A stretch of 64,000 nucleotides of DNA from Chryseosolibacter sp964493505 (GCA_964493505.1 CAZBNP010000001.1:310001-374000); one strand, 5' to 3'. Counted from the first letter of the stretch, positions 36,182 through 46,209 are shown. The notes: a model not told the origin generated them from the sequence alone. Numbers and translations: made by a program.

Positions 36182-37171
36182 ATGGATGTGGTAGAAGTCG
36201 ACAAGCACCAAGCTCATAAAGAGAAAATCAGGAACGTAATAGATGAAGTAGGGAAAGTTGTTGTGGGTCAGGAATATATGGTCCATCGCCTGCTGATTGG
36301 GCTTTTTACAAATGGCCATATACTGCTTGAAGGCGTTCCCGGCCTTGCGAAGACTTTGACGATCAGCACGCTTGCCCAGGTACTTCACCTGGACTTCCAG
36401 CGGATCCAGTTTACCCCTGACCTCCTGCCGGCCGACCTCGTGGGGACGATGATCTACAACCAGAAGGACGGAAAGTTTGAAGTGAAGAAAGGTCCCATAT
36501 TTGCGAATATCATCCTCGCGGATGAGATCAACCGCTCGCCGGCAAAAGTGCAGTCGGCCCTCCTGGAGGCTATGCAGGAAAAGACGGTCACTATCGGCGA
36601 AACAACATTCAAGCTTGATCCTCCATTCCTCGTAATGGCGACACAGAATCCCGTTGACCAGGAAGGAACCTACCCGCTTCCCGAGGCGCAGGTCGACAGG
36701 TTCATGATGAAGGTATTCGTGAACTACCCATCGAAAGATCAGGAACTCGAAGTCATGAGGAGGATCTCCAATATGAAGTTCGATTTCCACGTAAACACCG
36801 TGCTTACGAAGGAAGAAATATTCAGTATTCGCGAGCAGGTCAATCGCGTGAAGATCTCTGAATCACTTGAGCGCTATATCATCGAGTTGGTTTACGCTAC
36901 CCGGAAACCCCTGGAGTACAAACTGAACGAGCAGGCGCAGTACATCCAGTTCGGCGCATCACCACGGGCGAGCATAAACCTTAACCTAGCGTCAAAAGCC
37001 CTCGCATATATGGAGGGAAGGGATTATGTTCTTCCCGAAGACATCAAGGAGGTAGCACTGGATGTGATGAACCACAGGATACTGCTGAATTATGAAGCAG
37101 AGGCAGACAATGTCACCACAACGGATATCGTCACAGCGTTGCTGTTGAAGGTGCCGATCAACAAGGGTTGA
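36182..37171 (+). CDS. MoxR family AAA+ ATPase
   Basis: 329 residues from ATG 36182 (MDVVEVDKHQ). The frame is open further upstream, but that sequence is Pro-rich spacer. Walker A is EGVPGLAKTLT, Walker B is IILADEINRSPAKVQSALLEAMQE, and the sensor 1 region is FLVMATQNPVDQEGTYPLPEAQVDRFM. Sensor 2 lies near GASPRASINL. All are typical of the MRP branch of MoxR. MoxR ATPases act as chaperones, usually with an adjacent DUF58 and VWA membrane protein set. Here no DUF58 gene follows; the next gene is a TonB receptor. A VWA membrane protein is encoded at 42729 on the other strand. Confidence 0.92.
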   Translation: MDVVEVDKHQAHKEKIRNVIDEVGKVVVGQEYMVHRLLIGLFTNGHILLEGVPGLAKTLTISTLAQVLHLDFQRIQFTPDLLPADLVGTMIYNQKDGKFEVKKGPIFANIILADEINRSPAKVQSALLEAMQEKTVTIGETTFKLDPPFLVMATQNPVDQEGTYPLPEAQVDRFMMKVFVNYPSKDQELEVMRRISNMKFDFHVNTVLTKEEIFSIREQVNRVKISESLERYIIELVYATRKPLEYKLNEQAQYIQFGASPRASINLNLASKALAYMEGRDYVLPEDIKEVALDVMNHRILLNYEAEADNVTTTDIVTALLLKVPINKG

Positions 37172-37299
37172 GCTTCGCTGTCGTCGCCGCAGCACACTGG
37201 CTCCCACCGAAAAAGCAAATGGCTGTTAACAATTTCATAACACGCCAGCCTCAATGAAGTAATATTTGACCAGGACTTTTGCAGCAAAATCGAAAGGTT

Positions 37300-40113
37300 A
37301 TGCGAAAAGTTCTTTTGTCGTTGTTTCTATTAACGTCAGTTTGCGCTTTTGCGCAGAACGGGACAATCAGAGGAATCGTTGCGGACGGAAAGAGCGGCGA
37401 AACAGTTGTGGGTGCCAATGTGGTCATTCAGGGGACCACAGTAGGTGCCGCGACCGATATCAATGGTGAGTTTGTTATCCCGAATATAAAACAGGGAACC
37501 TACGACCTTTCTGTCACTTTCATTACTTATAAGGCCCACACCATTCCCAATGTTGCTGTGGAGAGCGGAAAAATAACTGCGCTGCAGGTACAGTTGCAGG
37601 AAGATGTGTCTGAGCTGGAGGAAGTTGTTATTACAGCTTCCCGCCAGATCAACACGGACTTTTCGCTGATTTCGGCGATTCGGGAGAGTAAACTGGTGGT
37701 CAGCGGAATTTCATCCGAGCAAATAGCCAGGGTGCCCGATCGCGATGCGGCGCAAATAATGCAGCGCGTTCCCGGAATAAGCATTGTCGACAACCGCTTC
37801 GTTATGATCAGGGGTGTCAGCGAAAGGTATAACCAGGTAATGATCAACAATGCTATCGGCCCGAGCTCTGAAGTCGACAAGCGGTCTTTCTCTTTCGACC
37901 TGATTCCCAGTGGATCTATTGACCAGATACTGATCTACAAATCCGGAAGTGCCGACCTGCCCGGCGATTTTGCCGGCGGTGTGATCAAGGTGATTACCAA
38001 AGAACCTTTTGATGATAACTATTTTAAGGTAAACGCATCTGCGGGCTATCGCATGGGGACGACTTTCGGTGATTTCAACGAAAGCCGGAGAAGCAGTACG
38101 GATATATTCGCCTTTGATAACGGGTTTCGCTCTTTGCCTGACGGCTTCCCTTCCACAAGCATTTTAGGGGCTTCTGCCAGGACTTCGCAGCTTCGCCAGG
38201 ATGCGGGAAGACTGTTGACCAATAATTTCGATTACTCCACTTTCTCAACACCACCTGATCTTGGCATTGGTGTGGAAATGATGAAAGGGTTTACAATAGG
38301 AAGAGCTAAGTTCGGCACCCTGACAAATTTGTCGTACTCAAACTCCTATCAATCCAGAATGGTGCGGTTTGACAGGAACACGTTCACGGACGAGTCAGTT
38401 GATCCGCGGTTTTCGTATAACGACGGTTACAGCGAGAATGAAGTCAGGATCAGCGGAATTTCAAACTGGGCTGCGCGGATCGGCAATACAAAGATCGAGT
38501 TCAAAAATCTGCTGAATCTGCTGGGTGAGAACCAGACTATTCTCCGCGAAGGATTCGATCTGTTACAGGATCAAAACCGCCATTTCAGAAACTATTCCTA
38601 TCGCTACGAAAGCCGGCTGATTTACTCCGGACAGCTGCAGGGTTCACATAAGCTTGCGAATGAGTCGATAACCCTCGACTGGCTGGGAGGATATAACTAC
38701 CTGCATACAGGTGAACCTGATTTCAGACGGTTCAGAACTTTCAACATCCTCACGGGTAGTGAGGAGGGTTATCAGATGCAGTTGCCGCCGAGCGCGAATC
38801 TCTTTGAAACCGGAAGATTCTTCTCCGACCTGACTGACAAAGGCTTCTCGCATGGACTGAATGTTGAAAAGAAGTTTGGTGACGGCGACGCTTCGGGAAC
38901 ACCTTCCCTCAAAGCAGGTTATTATATAGAATCTAAGGAGCGGCGTTTCAATGCGCGCTATATCTCTTACCTGTATCCTTCATTCTTTGATCAGGAGGAG
39001 GGGCAGCGTTTGATACGGCTGCCGCTCAGCGAGATCTTCGACCCGATGAATATCAGGATGCAGGATGGTTTGGTGATAGAAGAGGGTACCCGTCCTTCGG
39101 ATGCCTACTCAGGCGAAAATTTTATGACTGCCGGCTATTTGATGGGAACGCTGCCGTTTGGAAAATTTGATATCACAGCGGGCGTACGGGTCGAGCACAA
39201 TGTTCAGACGCTCACCACGAATACAATAGAAGGGACGACGGTGATCGATAACCCGATAACAGCCGTATTGCCTTCTTTCAATGCAGCTTACAATCTATCC
39301 GACCGTTCATTATTGAGACTTGCTTATTCGAGGACTGTGAACCGCCCTGAATTCAGGGAGTTGGCACCTTTCCTCTATTACGATTTTGAGTTGGAGCAAG
39401 GTGTTCAGGGAAATACTACGCTCAGGACGGCCCGGATTGACAACCTCGATCTGCGGTGGGAAATGTACCCCAATCCAGGTGAAGCGATCAGTGTGGGAGC
39501 ATTTTACAAATCATTCAATGATCCCATTGAATCTATCCTGGTTATTACCACCGAGTCGCCGCAGTCTACTTATGGAAATGCCGATGAAGCAATGGCACTG
39601 GGTGTTGAACTGGAGTTTAAAAAATCCCTATCCAGTTTGGCCGTATCCCGGCTTCTAAGGAATCTATACGTCAATCTCAATACATCTTTCATTTTCTCCG
39701 AAGTAGATCTCGGCGCGCAGGCGGTTGCACAGCAGCGGGTGCGGCAGCTCCAGGGTCAGTCGCCTTACCTTATAAACCTCGGACTGTATTACAATGACGA
39801 CGTTCAGGATTTTTCGGCCTCCGTTGCCTACAATGTCTTTGGGCCCAGGATATTTCGCGTGGGCGATGTAAACTTCCCTTCATGGTATGAACTGCAGCGG
39901 AACTCGCTGGATGTGCAGATCGCCAAACAATTCAAAAAGTTTGAACTGAAACTCAATGTCCAGAACCTGCTCGACGCCAGGTACCGGTTCTATCAGGATA
40001 CCGATGTCGATAATAAGATCGATATAGACGGAGACCGCGATGCGCATATTCGATCCTACCGGCTGGGCCAGTCTGTGAGGGTAGGTCTCAGCTATAAGTT
40101 CGCAAAAACATGA
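37300..40113 (+). CDS. TonB-dependent outer membrane receptor with carboxypeptidase-regulatory N-domain
   Basis: 937 residues from ATG 37300 (signal peptide MRKVLLSLFLLTSVCAFAQ). A TTG at 37279 is not favoured. Residues about 20-105 are a CarboxypepD_reg-like beta-sandwich (TIRGIVADGKSGETVVGANV). The plug follows with VPDRDAAQIMQRVPGISIV and GVIKVITKEPF, then a 22-strand type barrel ending GLSYKFAKT. It imports a substrate through the outer membrane with energy from TonB. There is no SusD homologue next to it; instead a beta-helix lipoprotein follows 151 bp downstream. The substrate is unknown. Confidence 0.93.
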   Translation: MRKVLLSLFLLTSVCAFAQNGTIRGIVADGKSGETVVGANVVIQGTTVGAATDINGEFVIPNIKQGTYDLSVTFITYKAHTIPNVAVESGKITALQVQLQEDVSELEEVVITASRQINTDFSLISAIRESKLVVSGISSEQIARVPDRDAAQIMQRVPGISIVDNRFVMIRGVSERYNQVMINNAIGPSSEVDKRSFSFDLIPSGSIDQILIYKSGSADLPGDFAGGVIKVITKEPFDDNYFKVNASAGYRMGTTFGDFNESRRSSTDIFAFDNGFRSLPDGFPSTSILGASARTSQLRQDAGRLLTNNFDYSTFSTPPDLGIGVEMMKGFTIGRAKFGTLTNLSYSNSYQSRMVRFDRNTFTDESVDPRFSYNDGYSENEVRISGISNWAARIGNTKIEFKNLLNLLGENQTILREGFDLLQDQNRHFRNYSYRYESRLIYSGQLQGSHKLANESITLDWLGGYNYLHTGEPDFRRFRTFNILTGSEEGYQMQLPPSANLFETGRFFSDLTDKGFSHGLNVEKKFGDGDASGTPSLKAGYYIESKERRFNARYISYLYPSFFDQEEGQRLIRLPLSEIFDPMNIRMQDGLVIEEGTRPSDAYSGENFMTAGYLMGTLPFGKFDITAGVRVEHNVQTLTTNTIEGTTVIDNPITAVLPSFNAAYNLSDRSLLRLAYSRTVNRPEFRELAPFLYYDFELEQGVQGNTTLRTARIDNLDLRWEMYPNPGEAISVGAFYKSFNDPIESILVITTESPQSTYGNADEAMALGVELEFKKSLSSLAVSRLLRNLYVNLNTSFIFSEVDLGAQAVAQQRVRQLQGQSPYLINLGLYYNDDVQDFSASVAYNVFGPRIFRVGDVNFPSWYELQRNSLDVQIAKQFKKFELKLNVQNLLDARYRFYQDTDVDNKIDIDGDRDAHIRSYRLGQSVRVGLSYKFAKT

Positions 40114-40159
40114 GTGATGCTGCGGGTGTGAAAACATCTCCGGCAGGAGATTCCATCAC
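40114..40159. other. nested inverted repeat between receptor and lipoprotein genes
   Basis: Outer arms GTGATG (40114-40119) and CATCAC (40154-40159) enclose ATCTCC (40136-40141) and GGAGAT (40146-40151) with a 4-base loop. No T-run follows. It could be an RNA structure that tunes expression of the two genes, or chance. Confidence 0.3.
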
Positions 40160-40222
40160 GCGGCTTTCCCCTTGTTAACGATTTGATAAAGGTGTGTTAA
40201 TACCGGGTTGAATCCACCGGTT

Positions 40223-40230
40223 TAAGTTTG
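40223..40230 (+). promoter_or_regulatory. Bacteroidota -7 promoter element (TAAGTTTG) for beta-helix lipoprotein
   Basis: Exact TAnnTTTG, 34 bases before ATG 40265. No TTTG is found at the expected upstream distance. It would let the lipoprotein be transcribed apart from the receptor. Confidence 0.35.
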
Positions 40231-40264
40231 CAGCGAGCGTTTTCTAAAAACTAACTATCAAAAA

Positions 40265-41980
40265 ATGACAAAGAACATTTTCAAATTATTACTGATTGTG
40301 GCCCCCATGGTGGCATTTGTGGGGTGTAAGGATGATGATGACGTTAAGCCCGCGCCATCGCTGTCTGTTGACCCGACAACGACTTCTGCCCTCCCCGGCG
40401 ACGAAGTAACCTTTAATGTTACCGTCAACGCCCCCAATGGTGGTAAGAACCTGATCGCTATGGTTGGTGCAACGCAGCTGGCTACGGTTACGTTGGATAA
40501 CCAGACATCTGCGACAAAAGAAGTGAAGTATTCGATCCCTGCAAATGCCGTTATCGGATCAAAGATAGCGCTGACGTTTCAGGCGACTGACAATTCCAAC
40601 CTTACTTCAATCGCGACCTCATCCGAGATAACCGTGAATGATCCGATCATCATATTGTCTGGCAATCTCACAACGCAAACGCTTGATGCCGGTAAGCGTT
40701 ATCTGATTCGCGGCCAAACTTTTGTAAGAGACGGCATTACGATAACCATTCCCCCAGGTACAGTCCTCTTTGGCGAAAAAGCTACCAAGGGTACACTGGT
40801 GGTTGATCGCGGGGGCAAGCTACTGGTAAACGGTGAAGCAGATGCGCCCGTAGTGATGACCTCAAATCAGGAGGTCGGTGCACGCGACAGAGGTGACTGG
40901 GGCGGACTGGTCATTTTAGGAAAGGCCTTTACCAATCAACCCGACCCTGCTATCGAAGGTATTTCTCCGTCCGTTACTTTTGGCGGAGCAGATCGTACAA
41001 ACGACAATGACAATTCCGGTGTTTACAGGTACTTGCGCGTTGAATATGCCGGTATCGAGCTGACACCTAACAACGAAACAAACAGTGTTACCATGGGTGG
41101 CGTCGGCAGCGGAACGGTAATGGAGTATATCCAGGTTTCCTTCGGCGGTGATGATGGATTCGAGTGGTTCGGAGGATCGGTTAACGGAAAATACCTGGTG
41201 TCTCTGTCGACATGGGATGATGACTTTGATGTTGACTACGGATACAGCGGAAACGTTCAGTTTGGCCTCGCGGTGCGCAATCCTTTCGCCGCAGATCAGT
41301 CGCAGTCAAATGCTTTTGAAACAGACAATGGCCCCGGCGATGGCGATACAGGCGTCGGAACCTACACTACCGGTACTTTCTCAAACTTCACAATATATGG
41401 TCCGCTTGACAGGGTAGGAAGATCGCTCTCCGCCAATAATGTTCACACTATGGATATGCGGAGAAGAACGGCTGTATCTATTTTTAATTCTGTGATGGGT
41501 GGCTTCCCCACAGGTTTGAGATTCAACCATAATTCGGTGTATGACCAGTACACGTCCAATCCGCCTAACGGAGTGCTTGCCAATAATCTGTTGATTGCGG
41601 GGGGCGCGGGGTCAAGGTATGCCGTAGGAAGTGCTGTCACGCCTCACACGGCCACAGATGTACAGGCCTACTGGGAAGCTGGCAATGAAGTTGTGAATAT
41701 TCCGGCAAGTGGTACGGAGGAAGCTTTCTATGCCGATCTCGGCTTGCGTGTTGAAAACTTCTTTGCACGGCATTCCACGCAAACTTATCCCTCTAACCCC
41801 AACTTCACACTTTCGAAGGCTGATGCCACGATCGCCACTGGTGGTGATTTCACTCACGAGAAGTTCGATGAAGCTGGAAGAGCCGGGTTCTTCGAAGCGG
41901 TTGACTACCAGGGCGCTTTTGGTGCTACCGACTGGACAGACGGCTGGACTGAATTCCGCCCGATCCAGAAAGCTTATTAA
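40265..41980 (+). CDS. surface lipoprotein with Ig-like and right-handed beta-helix domains
   Basis: 571 residues. The signal ends in lipobox FVGC (Cys21), followed by KDDDD, which fits the lysine/aspartate-type export signal for surface lipoproteins in this phylum. Residues about 30-125 form an Ig-like domain (SALPGDEVTFNVTV). The rest looks like a parallel beta-helix with repeated turns such as GITITIPPGTVLFGEKA, GGKLLVNGEADAPVVMTSN and GDWGGLVILGKAF. Similar proteins often follow a TonB-dependent receptor of this type, so it is probably the receptor's surface ligand-binding partner. The gene ends with a strong terminator at 42000. Confidence 0.8.
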   Translation: MTKNIFKLLLIVAPMVAFVGCKDDDDVKPAPSLSVDPTTTSALPGDEVTFNVTVNAPNGGKNLIAMVGATQLATVTLDNQTSATKEVKYSIPANAVIGSKIALTFQATDNSNLTSIATSSEITVNDPIIILSGNLTTQTLDAGKRYLIRGQTFVRDGITITIPPGTVLFGEKATKGTLVVDRGGKLLVNGEADAPVVMTSNQEVGARDRGDWGGLVILGKAFTNQPDPAIEGISPSVTFGGADRTNDNDNSGVYRYLRVEYAGIELTPNNETNSVTMGGVGSGTVMEYIQVSFGGDDGFEWFGGSVNGKYLVSLSTWDDDFDVDYGYSGNVQFGLAVRNPFAADQSQSNAFETDNGPGDGDTGVGTYTTGTFSNFTIYGPLDRVGRSLSANNVHTMDMRRRTAVSIFNSVMGGFPTGLRFNHNSVYDQYTSNPPNGVLANNLLIAGGAGSRYAVGSAVTPHTATDVQAYWEAGNEVVNIPASGTEEAFYADLGLRVENFFARHSTQTYPSNPNFTLSKADATIATGGDFTHEKFDEAGRAGFFEAVDYQGAFGATDWTDGWTEFRPIQKAY

Positions 41981-41999
41981 ACTATTCATCCCTCCTGAT

Positions 42000-42032
42000 A
42001 AAAGACTTGCCATCATTTGGCAGGTCTTTTTT
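42000..42032 (+). terminator. rho-independent terminator after the receptor/lipoprotein pair
   Basis: AAAGACTTGCC pairs with GGCAGGTCTTT around a 7-base loop (one T-G wobble), followed by a run of T. It lies 20 bp after the stop and 12 bp before the next start. Confidence 0.85.
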
Positions 42033-42043
42033 AAAATTATGCT

Positions 42044-42610
42044 ATGAGGATAACCTGGCTTACCATAATACTTTTTGCTGCGGCGTGTCAATCCGCACCG
42101 GACTACAAACCGGACTCGTATCTGGATCCGAAGAAAAAGGATGAAGTGCTGGACAGGATTATCCGGTATGCGGGTGCCCTCCCCAAGAAAACTCCCGATT
42201 CTGCCAGGTTCGATGAAAAGCATGATGCCTACTACCGGGAGCTGGCTTCGAAACACCGGCTGACGCACTATTATGTGTCGGGCGATGGCGAGCATTTTTT
42301 TTTGCTGACAAGACCCGCTGCCAGCCTGGTGAAAAAATTTGTCGCCACCGGAGGGAGGATGCGATTTAACGCGGCCGACAGTCTTATTGAGTACGAGGAA
42401 GTATTCCGCACCTGGAGGCTGACTCCCGATACCCTCGCGCGAAGAAGTGAATTGTTGTTCGACAAAATGGTAAAAGGAGAATCTCTGGAGCCGTATCTCA
42501 CCAGAAATTCAGGAGGTGTTGAGTACATTGAATTTCCTGATGAGAGGACCTGGTATGACAAGGCCTCGCGCAACTGGAAAATATTCAACCCCGAGGACTT
42601 GGGTTATTGA
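42044..42610 (+). CDS. small lipoprotein of unknown function
   Basis: 188 residues. The signal MRITWLTIILFAAAC is followed by QSAPDYKPD, giving a lipobox Cys15. The mature domain is charged and alpha/beta, with blocks YYRELASKHRLTHYYVSGDGEHFFLLTRPA, GRMRFNAADSLIEYEEVFRTWRL and VEYIEFPDERTWYDKASRNW. No family is recognised. It begins 12 bp after a terminator and so probably has its own promoter or depends on read-through. The neighbouring VWA protein gene is convergent with it. Confidence 0.7.
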   Translation: MRITWLTIILFAAACQSAPDYKPDSYLDPKKKDEVLDRIIRYAGALPKKTPDSARFDEKHDAYYRELASKHRLTHYYVSGDGEHFFLLTRPAASLVKKFVATGGRMRFNAADSLIEYEEVFRTWRLTPDTLARRSELLFDKMVKGESLEPYLTRNSGGVEYIEFPDERTWYDKASRNWKIFNPEDLGY

Positions 42611-42728
42611 TGTTCAGTCCTCCGGGATGTTTTCGGGAAACCGCTGATCATCTGAGTGGTTTGCCGCAAGGCCCCGGCCTCGGTAGAGTCCCCTCAGTAC
42701 GCTACTTTGTCCTATACTGCGGACCATA

Positions 42729-44810
42729 CTAATACGATCCATAGAACTTTCGCAGGCCCCATTCAGCCGTCACCAGAATGAGGAGTAACCAGAACACCCA
42801 TCTCAGGTTGATAATGGAGTCGTAAGTTTCTTCTGTGTGAATCACACTTGTTGCCTGCGTCTGCTGAAGCGCCGACCGCAGGTCGTTCAACCGCGATGCC
42901 GGATAAAACTTTCCGCCGGTGTTGTCAGACAGTCGGCGTAGCAGATCAAAGTCTGCGGTAAGGTTCTGAAGCTCCGCCTGGCGTTCTGTTACGGCAAACT
43001 CGCCGCGAACAGTTTCTGTTTTGTTGTTGATCAACGTGCTCGCCTGGTAGCGGTACGCACCTTCTTTCAAGCCGCCGACCTGATAACGCGTGTTGCCTGG
43101 ACTGATTACATACGTATACCGAGTTCGTTGACCATCCTCGCCCGTGATGTCGATATCGACCGCGTTTCCAAATACAGGCTCGAAGATGTCGTTGTACACC
43201 TGGCTTTCGAAGACAACCGGCTCGGTATCGGAGAATTCCTGCCTGATGGGATAGCTCCGGAATTTTCTTTTGTCGTCTGTAGAACTGAGGAACTGAACGA
43301 GCTTGCCGAACACTTCATCGAACGAATACGTGTTTTCGGTGCGATCAAACTCATTCAGACGCCAGCGCCAGATCCCTTCGCCCAGCATAACACCTACCTT
43401 CCTGGTATCGTCAGACGATGTCAGCAGGAGCGGCTTGTCTGTAGTGACACTTCCGACCTTCTGGAAAAGGACTACCGAGCTGCCGGCCTTCATCCGCATT
43501 TTCCCGAAATGAACGGACACAGGTGGAAACCTTGAGAACGCAGTGCTCGCTTCTGACGACAAGCTGAAGTTTGTTAACCCCGGATTGATGACGGGCGTAA
43601 CCTCGTCATATTCCCGCGGAGGCGCTTCAAAGTTGAACGGGAGATCATGTGCAGCCAGTTGCCGCAGGTCTGACTGGTGCCCGAGGATGATAAAGACAGA
43701 AGACTTGCTCTTCATGAAACTCTGAAAGAGTGCTGTTGTCTTGCCGCGCAGGTCAGGAGCCTGGTGAAAGATGACCAGGTCGATATCTCCCGGCACCATC
43801 GCGCTTGCTTGTTGTTGACTGACATCAGGAATATGCAGCATAAATTCGTAGTTGGCATTCTTCGTTACCACTTCCCTTATGGCTTTGATGTCGGGATGAG
43901 GTGATGCAGCTATGCAGAGAATTTTCTTTCGTCCCTCTACGATCTCGACAAAAACGGATGAGCGGTTGTTGCGGGTATTATGTTCCTCCGGTCGCTGCTC
44001 GATCTGAATATCGTATTTCTGCAGGCCTTGTTCATCGGCCAATGGCTGAAAGTCGAAGGTCAGGAGTTGTCCGGGCAAGACGTCTTTTGTTTGTGATTCA
44101 AGTACCCGACCGCGTTTCATCAGCGTAGCGCTGATGCGGTTAGCATTGATATTCTTGAGTTGCACTTCTGCGCGAAGTGGAAACCTGTTTCCCTGGTAAG
44201 CGATCTTGTTGTAGGCAATATTTTTAAGCGCTATGTCTGCACGGACGGTAGTGTCGCCTACGCCTACCGTGTGGAGAGGAAAGTTGTAGGCGGAATAGAG
44301 CGGAGAGAGACCGGAGTTGTAGATTCCATCACTGACGAGGATAACACCCGCGATATTCTTGCCTTCGTAGCGGTCGGCAATTCGTCTAAGGGCACCGGTG
44401 ATATCTGAAGCTGTTGCTGTGTATTGGAGGTCGTTCGCGTTTTCATCCGAAAGCGTGTGAACGTGGGTATCGTAGCCATTGTCTGCAAGAGTCTGTTGCG
44501 TCTCGGCCAGCTCGCGACGAATTGTCGCCATCGTCAGAGAATCCGTGGTTTCTGCAATGGATGAAGAATTGTCGTGCAGGATCACGAATACCGGTTTCTC
44601 AAAGAGGTTGGATATCTGTTTTACAATAGGCCCGAGCAGAAGAAAGGTGAGGGAAAAGACGAGTATTGCCCGCCCGGCAAGCAACAGCGTGTTCACTGCC
44701 TTACTCCACGGATCTTTAGTCCTGTAGTATTGAATCGCGGCATAAGCCAGTGCTACCACCACGCAGACCACGAGAAATTCAGGGGCAGACTCAAATATAA
44801 TTCGCTGCAT
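42729..44810 (-). CDS. VWA-domain membrane protein (Bat-like)
   Basis: 693 residues. Two TM helices lie near the N-terminus (residues 8-30 and 40-65). They are followed by a von Willebrand factor A-type region whose MIDAS motif reads VILHDNSSSI (D-x-S-x-S) and continues with AGVILVSDGIYNSG. A long middle part has Ig-like and GATase-like features (LVIFHQAPDLRGKTTALFQ, VFIILGHQSD). A last TM helix is at the C-terminus (LRWVFWLLLILVTAEWGL). The layout matches large VWA membrane proteins found with MoxR and DUF58 genes in Bacteroidota, although those are not adjacent here. Role uncertain: possibly envelope stress or metal-dependent assembly. Confidence 0.8.
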   Translation of the reverse strand: MQRIIFESAPEFLVVCVVVALAYAAIQYYRTKDPWSKAVNTLLLAGRAILVFSLTFLLLGPIVKQISNLFEKPVFVILHDNSSSIAETTDSLTMATIRRELAETQQTLADNGYDTHVHTLSDENANDLQYTATASDITGALRRIADRYEGKNIAGVILVSDGIYNSGLSPLYSAYNFPLHTVGVGDTTVRADIALKNIAYNKIAYQGNRFPLRAEVQLKNINANRISATLMKRGRVLESQTKDVLPGQLLTFDFQPLADEQGLQKYDIQIEQRPEEHNTRNNRSSVFVEIVEGRKKILCIAASPHPDIKAIREVVTKNANYEFMLHIPDVSQQQASAMVPGDIDLVIFHQAPDLRGKTTALFQSFMKSKSSVFIILGHQSDLRQLAAHDLPFNFEAPPREYDEVTPVINPGLTNFSLSSEASTAFSRFPPVSVHFGKMRMKAGSSVVLFQKVGSVTTDKPLLLTSSDDTRKVGVMLGEGIWRWRLNEFDRTENTYSFDEVFGKLVQFLSSTDDKRKFRSYPIRQEFSDTEPVVFESQVYNDIFEPVFGNAVDIDITGEDGQRTRYTYVISPGNTRYQVGGLKEGAYRYQASTLINNKTETVRGEFAVTERQAELQNLTADFDLLRRLSDNTGGKFYPASRLNDLRSALQQTQATSVIHTEETYDSIINLRWVFWLLLILVTAEWGLRKFYGSY

Positions 44811-44844
44811 GGGTTCGCTACTTCAGTTCAATGTTCACGTAGGT

Positions 44845-46113
44845 TCAATAGCCGTATTTCTCCTTCCAGAGGCTTCGCAGGTACTTTCTTAACTCCTGCT
44901 CCCTGGGATTATTTCCCGGATCGTAAAATTTTGTTCCGGCTATTGCTTCGGGGAGGAATTCGGCTGCCGCAAAGTTTCCTTCATAAGCGTGGGCATATTG
45001 ATAATTTTTGCCGTAACCCAGATCCTTCATCAGCCTGGTGGGAGCGTTCCTGATCGATAGAGGGACGGAAAGGTCGCCGGATTCGCCGACTTTTGCAAGC
45101 GCGCTTTCAATCGCCATGTAGCTGGCGTTGCTCTTGGGTGATGCTGCGAGATAGATTGCGCATTGAGAAAGAATTATCCGTGCTTCGGGATACCCGATGA
45201 CGTTCACTGCCTGGAACGTGTTGTTGGCCAGGATCATTGCCGTCGGATTTGCATTTCCGATGTCTTCCGATGCCAGGATCAGCATTCTTCTTGCAATGAA
45301 CTTTACATCCTCCCCTCCCTCCACCATGCGCGCGAGATAGTAGACAGCGGCGTTCGGATCGCTGCCGCGAATGGATTTGATGAAAGCCGAAATGATGTCG
45401 TAATGTTGCTCGCCGCTTTTGTCGTAGATGGCGATGTGCTTCTGCGCGACGTCCATAACCAGGTCGTCAGTTATTTCAATGTCTCCTGTCAGGGCGCCGG
45501 CAATCAGTTCGATCAGATTCAGCAGTTTCCGGCCATCACCGCCGGATACTTTGAGAAGGGCCTCGCGTTCGCGAATAACGATATTTCGGTTCTGTAACTC
45601 TTCGTCTTTTGTCAGCGCCTCATTAACCAACGCCATTAGTTGCTCTTCACCAAGAGCCTTAAGAGTGTACACCTGGCAGCGCGAGAGCAATGCTGAATTC
45701 ACTTCAAAAGAAGGATTTTCGGTCGTTGCTCCAATCAGGGTGATAATACCTTTCTCGACAGCTCCCAGCAGTGCGTCCTGCTGTGATTTGTTGAAGCGGT
45801 GGATCTCGTCTATGAACAGGATGGAGCGCTGGGAGGTCCGGGCTTTCTCAATAACCTCGCGCACGTCTTTTACGCCCGAACTGACGGCGCTCAAGGTGTA
45901 GAAGGGCTTCTTTACCTCGTTTGCGATGATATTGGCGATGGTTGTTTTCCCGACACCCGGCGGGCCCCACAATATCATCGAAGGAATGTTCCCCGATTGA
46001 ATCGATTTTCGGATGATGCCGGTCAGATGTTCCTGACCAACAAGGTCATCCAGGCGGGAGGGACGCATCCTTTCCGCCAGCGGCGCGCGTGAATTTAGTG
46101 GTATTGTTCGCAT
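44845..46113 (-). CDS. rarA: replication-associated recombination protein A
   Basis: 422 residues from ATG 46113 (MRTIPLNSRAPLAERMRPSRLDDLVGQEHL). An upstream frame to 46179 adds an unlikely leader. Walker A is LWGPPGVGKTT, Walker B is ILFIDEIHRFNKSQQDALL and sensor 1 is LIGATTENPSFEVNSALLSR. The C-terminal tetramerisation region (YYLARMVEGGEDVKFIARRMLILASEDIG) is intact. RarA/MgsA acts at stalled replication forks and interacts with SSB. Length is usual for the family. The gene is followed after 34 bp by the VWA gene on the same strand. Confidence 0.95.
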   Translation of the reverse strand: MRTIPLNSRAPLAERMRPSRLDDLVGQEHLTGIIRKSIQSGNIPSMILWGPPGVGKTTIANIIANEVKKPFYTLSAVSSGVKDVREVIEKARTSQRSILFIDEIHRFNKSQQDALLGAVEKGIITLIGATTENPSFEVNSALLSRCQVYTLKALGEEQLMALVNEALTKDEELQNRNIVIREREALLKVSGGDGRKLLNLIELIAGALTGDIEITDDLVMDVAQKHIAIYDKSGEQHYDIISAFIKSIRGSDPNAAVYYLARMVEGGEDVKFIARRMLILASEDIGNANPTAMILANNTFQAVNVIGYPEARIILSQCAIYLAASPKSNASYMAIESALAKVGESGDLSVPLSIRNAPTRLMKDLGYGKNYQYAHAYEGNFAAAEFLPEAIAGTKFYDPGNNPREQELRKYLRSLWKEKYGY

Positions 46114-46209
46114 TATTTGGACACTAATTATACAACAGGTAACCTGAAAAAACAGGGTACCGGTAGCGAATTGTTTCAACCGCCAGACATTTATTGTTTT
46201 GCTCCTGAA

